Below, piece by piece: positions 5,690 through 5,998 of a stretch of 5,998 nt of DNA. The stretch spans positions 1-5,998 of the forward strand of contig JAIWOE010000214.1 in NCBI GenBank assembly GCA_020217165.1, written 5' to 3'. The position numbers and the translations under genes were made by a program. The notes under the pieces are model-generated. The model ran no database searches, was not told the origin of the DNA, and saw only the letters and a list, made by a program, of their open reading frames with translations. The DNA is from Desulfovibrio sp. (GTDB lineage: Bacteria > Desulfobacterota > Desulfovibrionia > Desulfovibrionales > Desulfovibrionaceae). How positions within the stretch are numbered: the first letter of the stretch is position 1; each line of letters begins with the position of its first letter.

Positions 5690-5747
5690 AAAAAAATGAG
5701 GTTAACAAGACGCAGGCGGGCCGGCCGTAGGCATGCCGGCCCGCCTG
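5690..5747 (-). terminator. Stem-loop plus T-tract between pstS and pstB, possible attenuator
   Basis: A perfect 13-bp GC-rich stem: CAGGCGGGCCGGC (5713-5725) pairs with 5735-5747 around a 9-nt loop. It begins 13 nt after the pstS stop. Reading on the minus strand, a run of seven T (5696-5690) follows about 16 nt after the stem. That distance is too large for a classical intrinsic terminator, so partial termination or 3'-end protection of the upstream pstS message is more likely. Either would raise binding-protein yield relative to the ATPase (inference). Confidence 0.5.
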
Positions 5748-5760
5748 TGGAGGATCGTAC

Positions 5761-5998
5761 TTACTTGAGAGAGTCGCAGTCAATGGGGGTCATGTTCTTG
5801 GCTTTGGCGGCAAATTCCTTGCGCTCGGCGTCGGGCATGGGGATCATGCCCTTGTCGGCCAGGTAGCCATCCTTGCCCCAGGCCTTTTCGCTGGTGAATT
5901 CAGCCAGGTACTCGGGGATGCCAGGGATGACGGAAGCATGCGCCTTTTTCACGTAGAAGTACAGGGGGCGAGACACGGTGTACTTGCCAGAGGCAATG
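5761..5998 (-). CDS. pstS: Phosphate-binding protein PstS, C-terminal part (5' partial)
   Basis: The last 78 residues or so of a periplasmic substrate-binding protein; the frame is open to the right edge ([16 protein letters not shown] reads in), so the signal peptide and phosphate pocket lie outside. The stretch [12 protein letters not shown], followed by [32 protein letters not shown], matches the C-terminal lobe of PstS-type proteins, where SRPLY(F/I)YV and a late GY...G(hydrophobic)(I/V)P(L/M) are typical. It ends in TAA at 5763-5761. It captures inorganic phosphate and delivers it to PstC/PstA. The next gene downstream is pstB, not the permease genes, so pstC and pstA must be upstream of this gene or elsewhere. 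The symbol is given on the short visible part plus its pstB-phoU neighbours. Confidence 0.85.
   Translation of the reverse strand, partial: IASGKYTVSRPLYFYVKKAHASVIPGIPEYLAEFTSEKAWGKDGYLADKGMIPMPDAERKEFAAKAKNMTPIDCDSLK

Noticed and set aside
5655..5760. Pho box or separate promoter for pstB
   Set aside because: I could not find tandem CTGTCAT-like repeats or a spaced -35/-10 pair; only the stem-loop, T-run and Shine-Dalgarno stand out.

Overview
This is a GC-rich (roughly 60-65% by eye), tightly packed bacterial chromosome segment. Gene content and protein style point to a deltaproteobacterial sulfate reducer of the Desulfovibrio group: an HPK4-type PAS histidine kinase, a DsrE-like protein, a zinc-ribbon PilZ protein, FolE2 and a Pst/PhoU cluster. 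That assignment is inference from style; no rRNA or other marker is present. I see no insertion sequences, phage genes, CRISPR arrays, tRNAs or rRNAs.

Layout. (1) Positions 1-2186, + strand: a likely operon of three genes: the 3' part of a PAS-histidine kinase (start lies left of the window), a small DsrE/DsrF-fold protein, and a metallo-beta-lactamase-fold hydrolase of the AHL-lactonase-like group. Gaps are 33 and 27 nt, and each downstream gene has a good Shine-Dalgarno. (2) Positions 2210-2911, - strand, convergent with the hydrolase: a protein with two tandem zinc ribbons followed by a PilZ (c-di-GMP receptor) domain. (3) Positions 2912-3132: a 221-nt divergent control region with candidate promoters in both directions. 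(4) Positions 3133-3972, + strand: folE2, the GTP cyclohydrolase of the FolE2 type, which makes dihydroneopterin triphosphate for folate and queuosine pathways. (5) Positions 3973-4090: a spacer with a 14-bp tandem repeat over the folE2 stop and a large imperfect hairpin between convergent folE2 and phoU. (6) Positions 5998-4091, - strand: a phosphate-uptake cluster read right to left: the C-terminal end of a PstS-like phosphate-binding protein, then pstB (ATPase), then phoU. A strong stem-loop sits between pstS and pstB.

Functionally, the right half is a phosphate uptake and signalling unit: PstS captures phosphate, PstB powers import, and PhoU couples transporter state to Pho signalling. 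The permease genes pstC and pstA are not between pstS and pstB and must lie elsewhere if the system is complete. The left half looks like a sensory operon whose ligand and response regulator are not visible. PilZ and FolE2 are single-gene units sharing a divergent promoter region.

Most of this is ordinary housekeeping or sensory content. I did not find a convincing new multi-gene system. The points most worth a second look are: the exact 39-residue duplication of zinc ribbons ahead of the PilZ domain; the missing metal-bridging Asp in the hydrolase next to a DsrE-like protein without the usual Cys; and the hairpins in the two intergenic regions of the right half.
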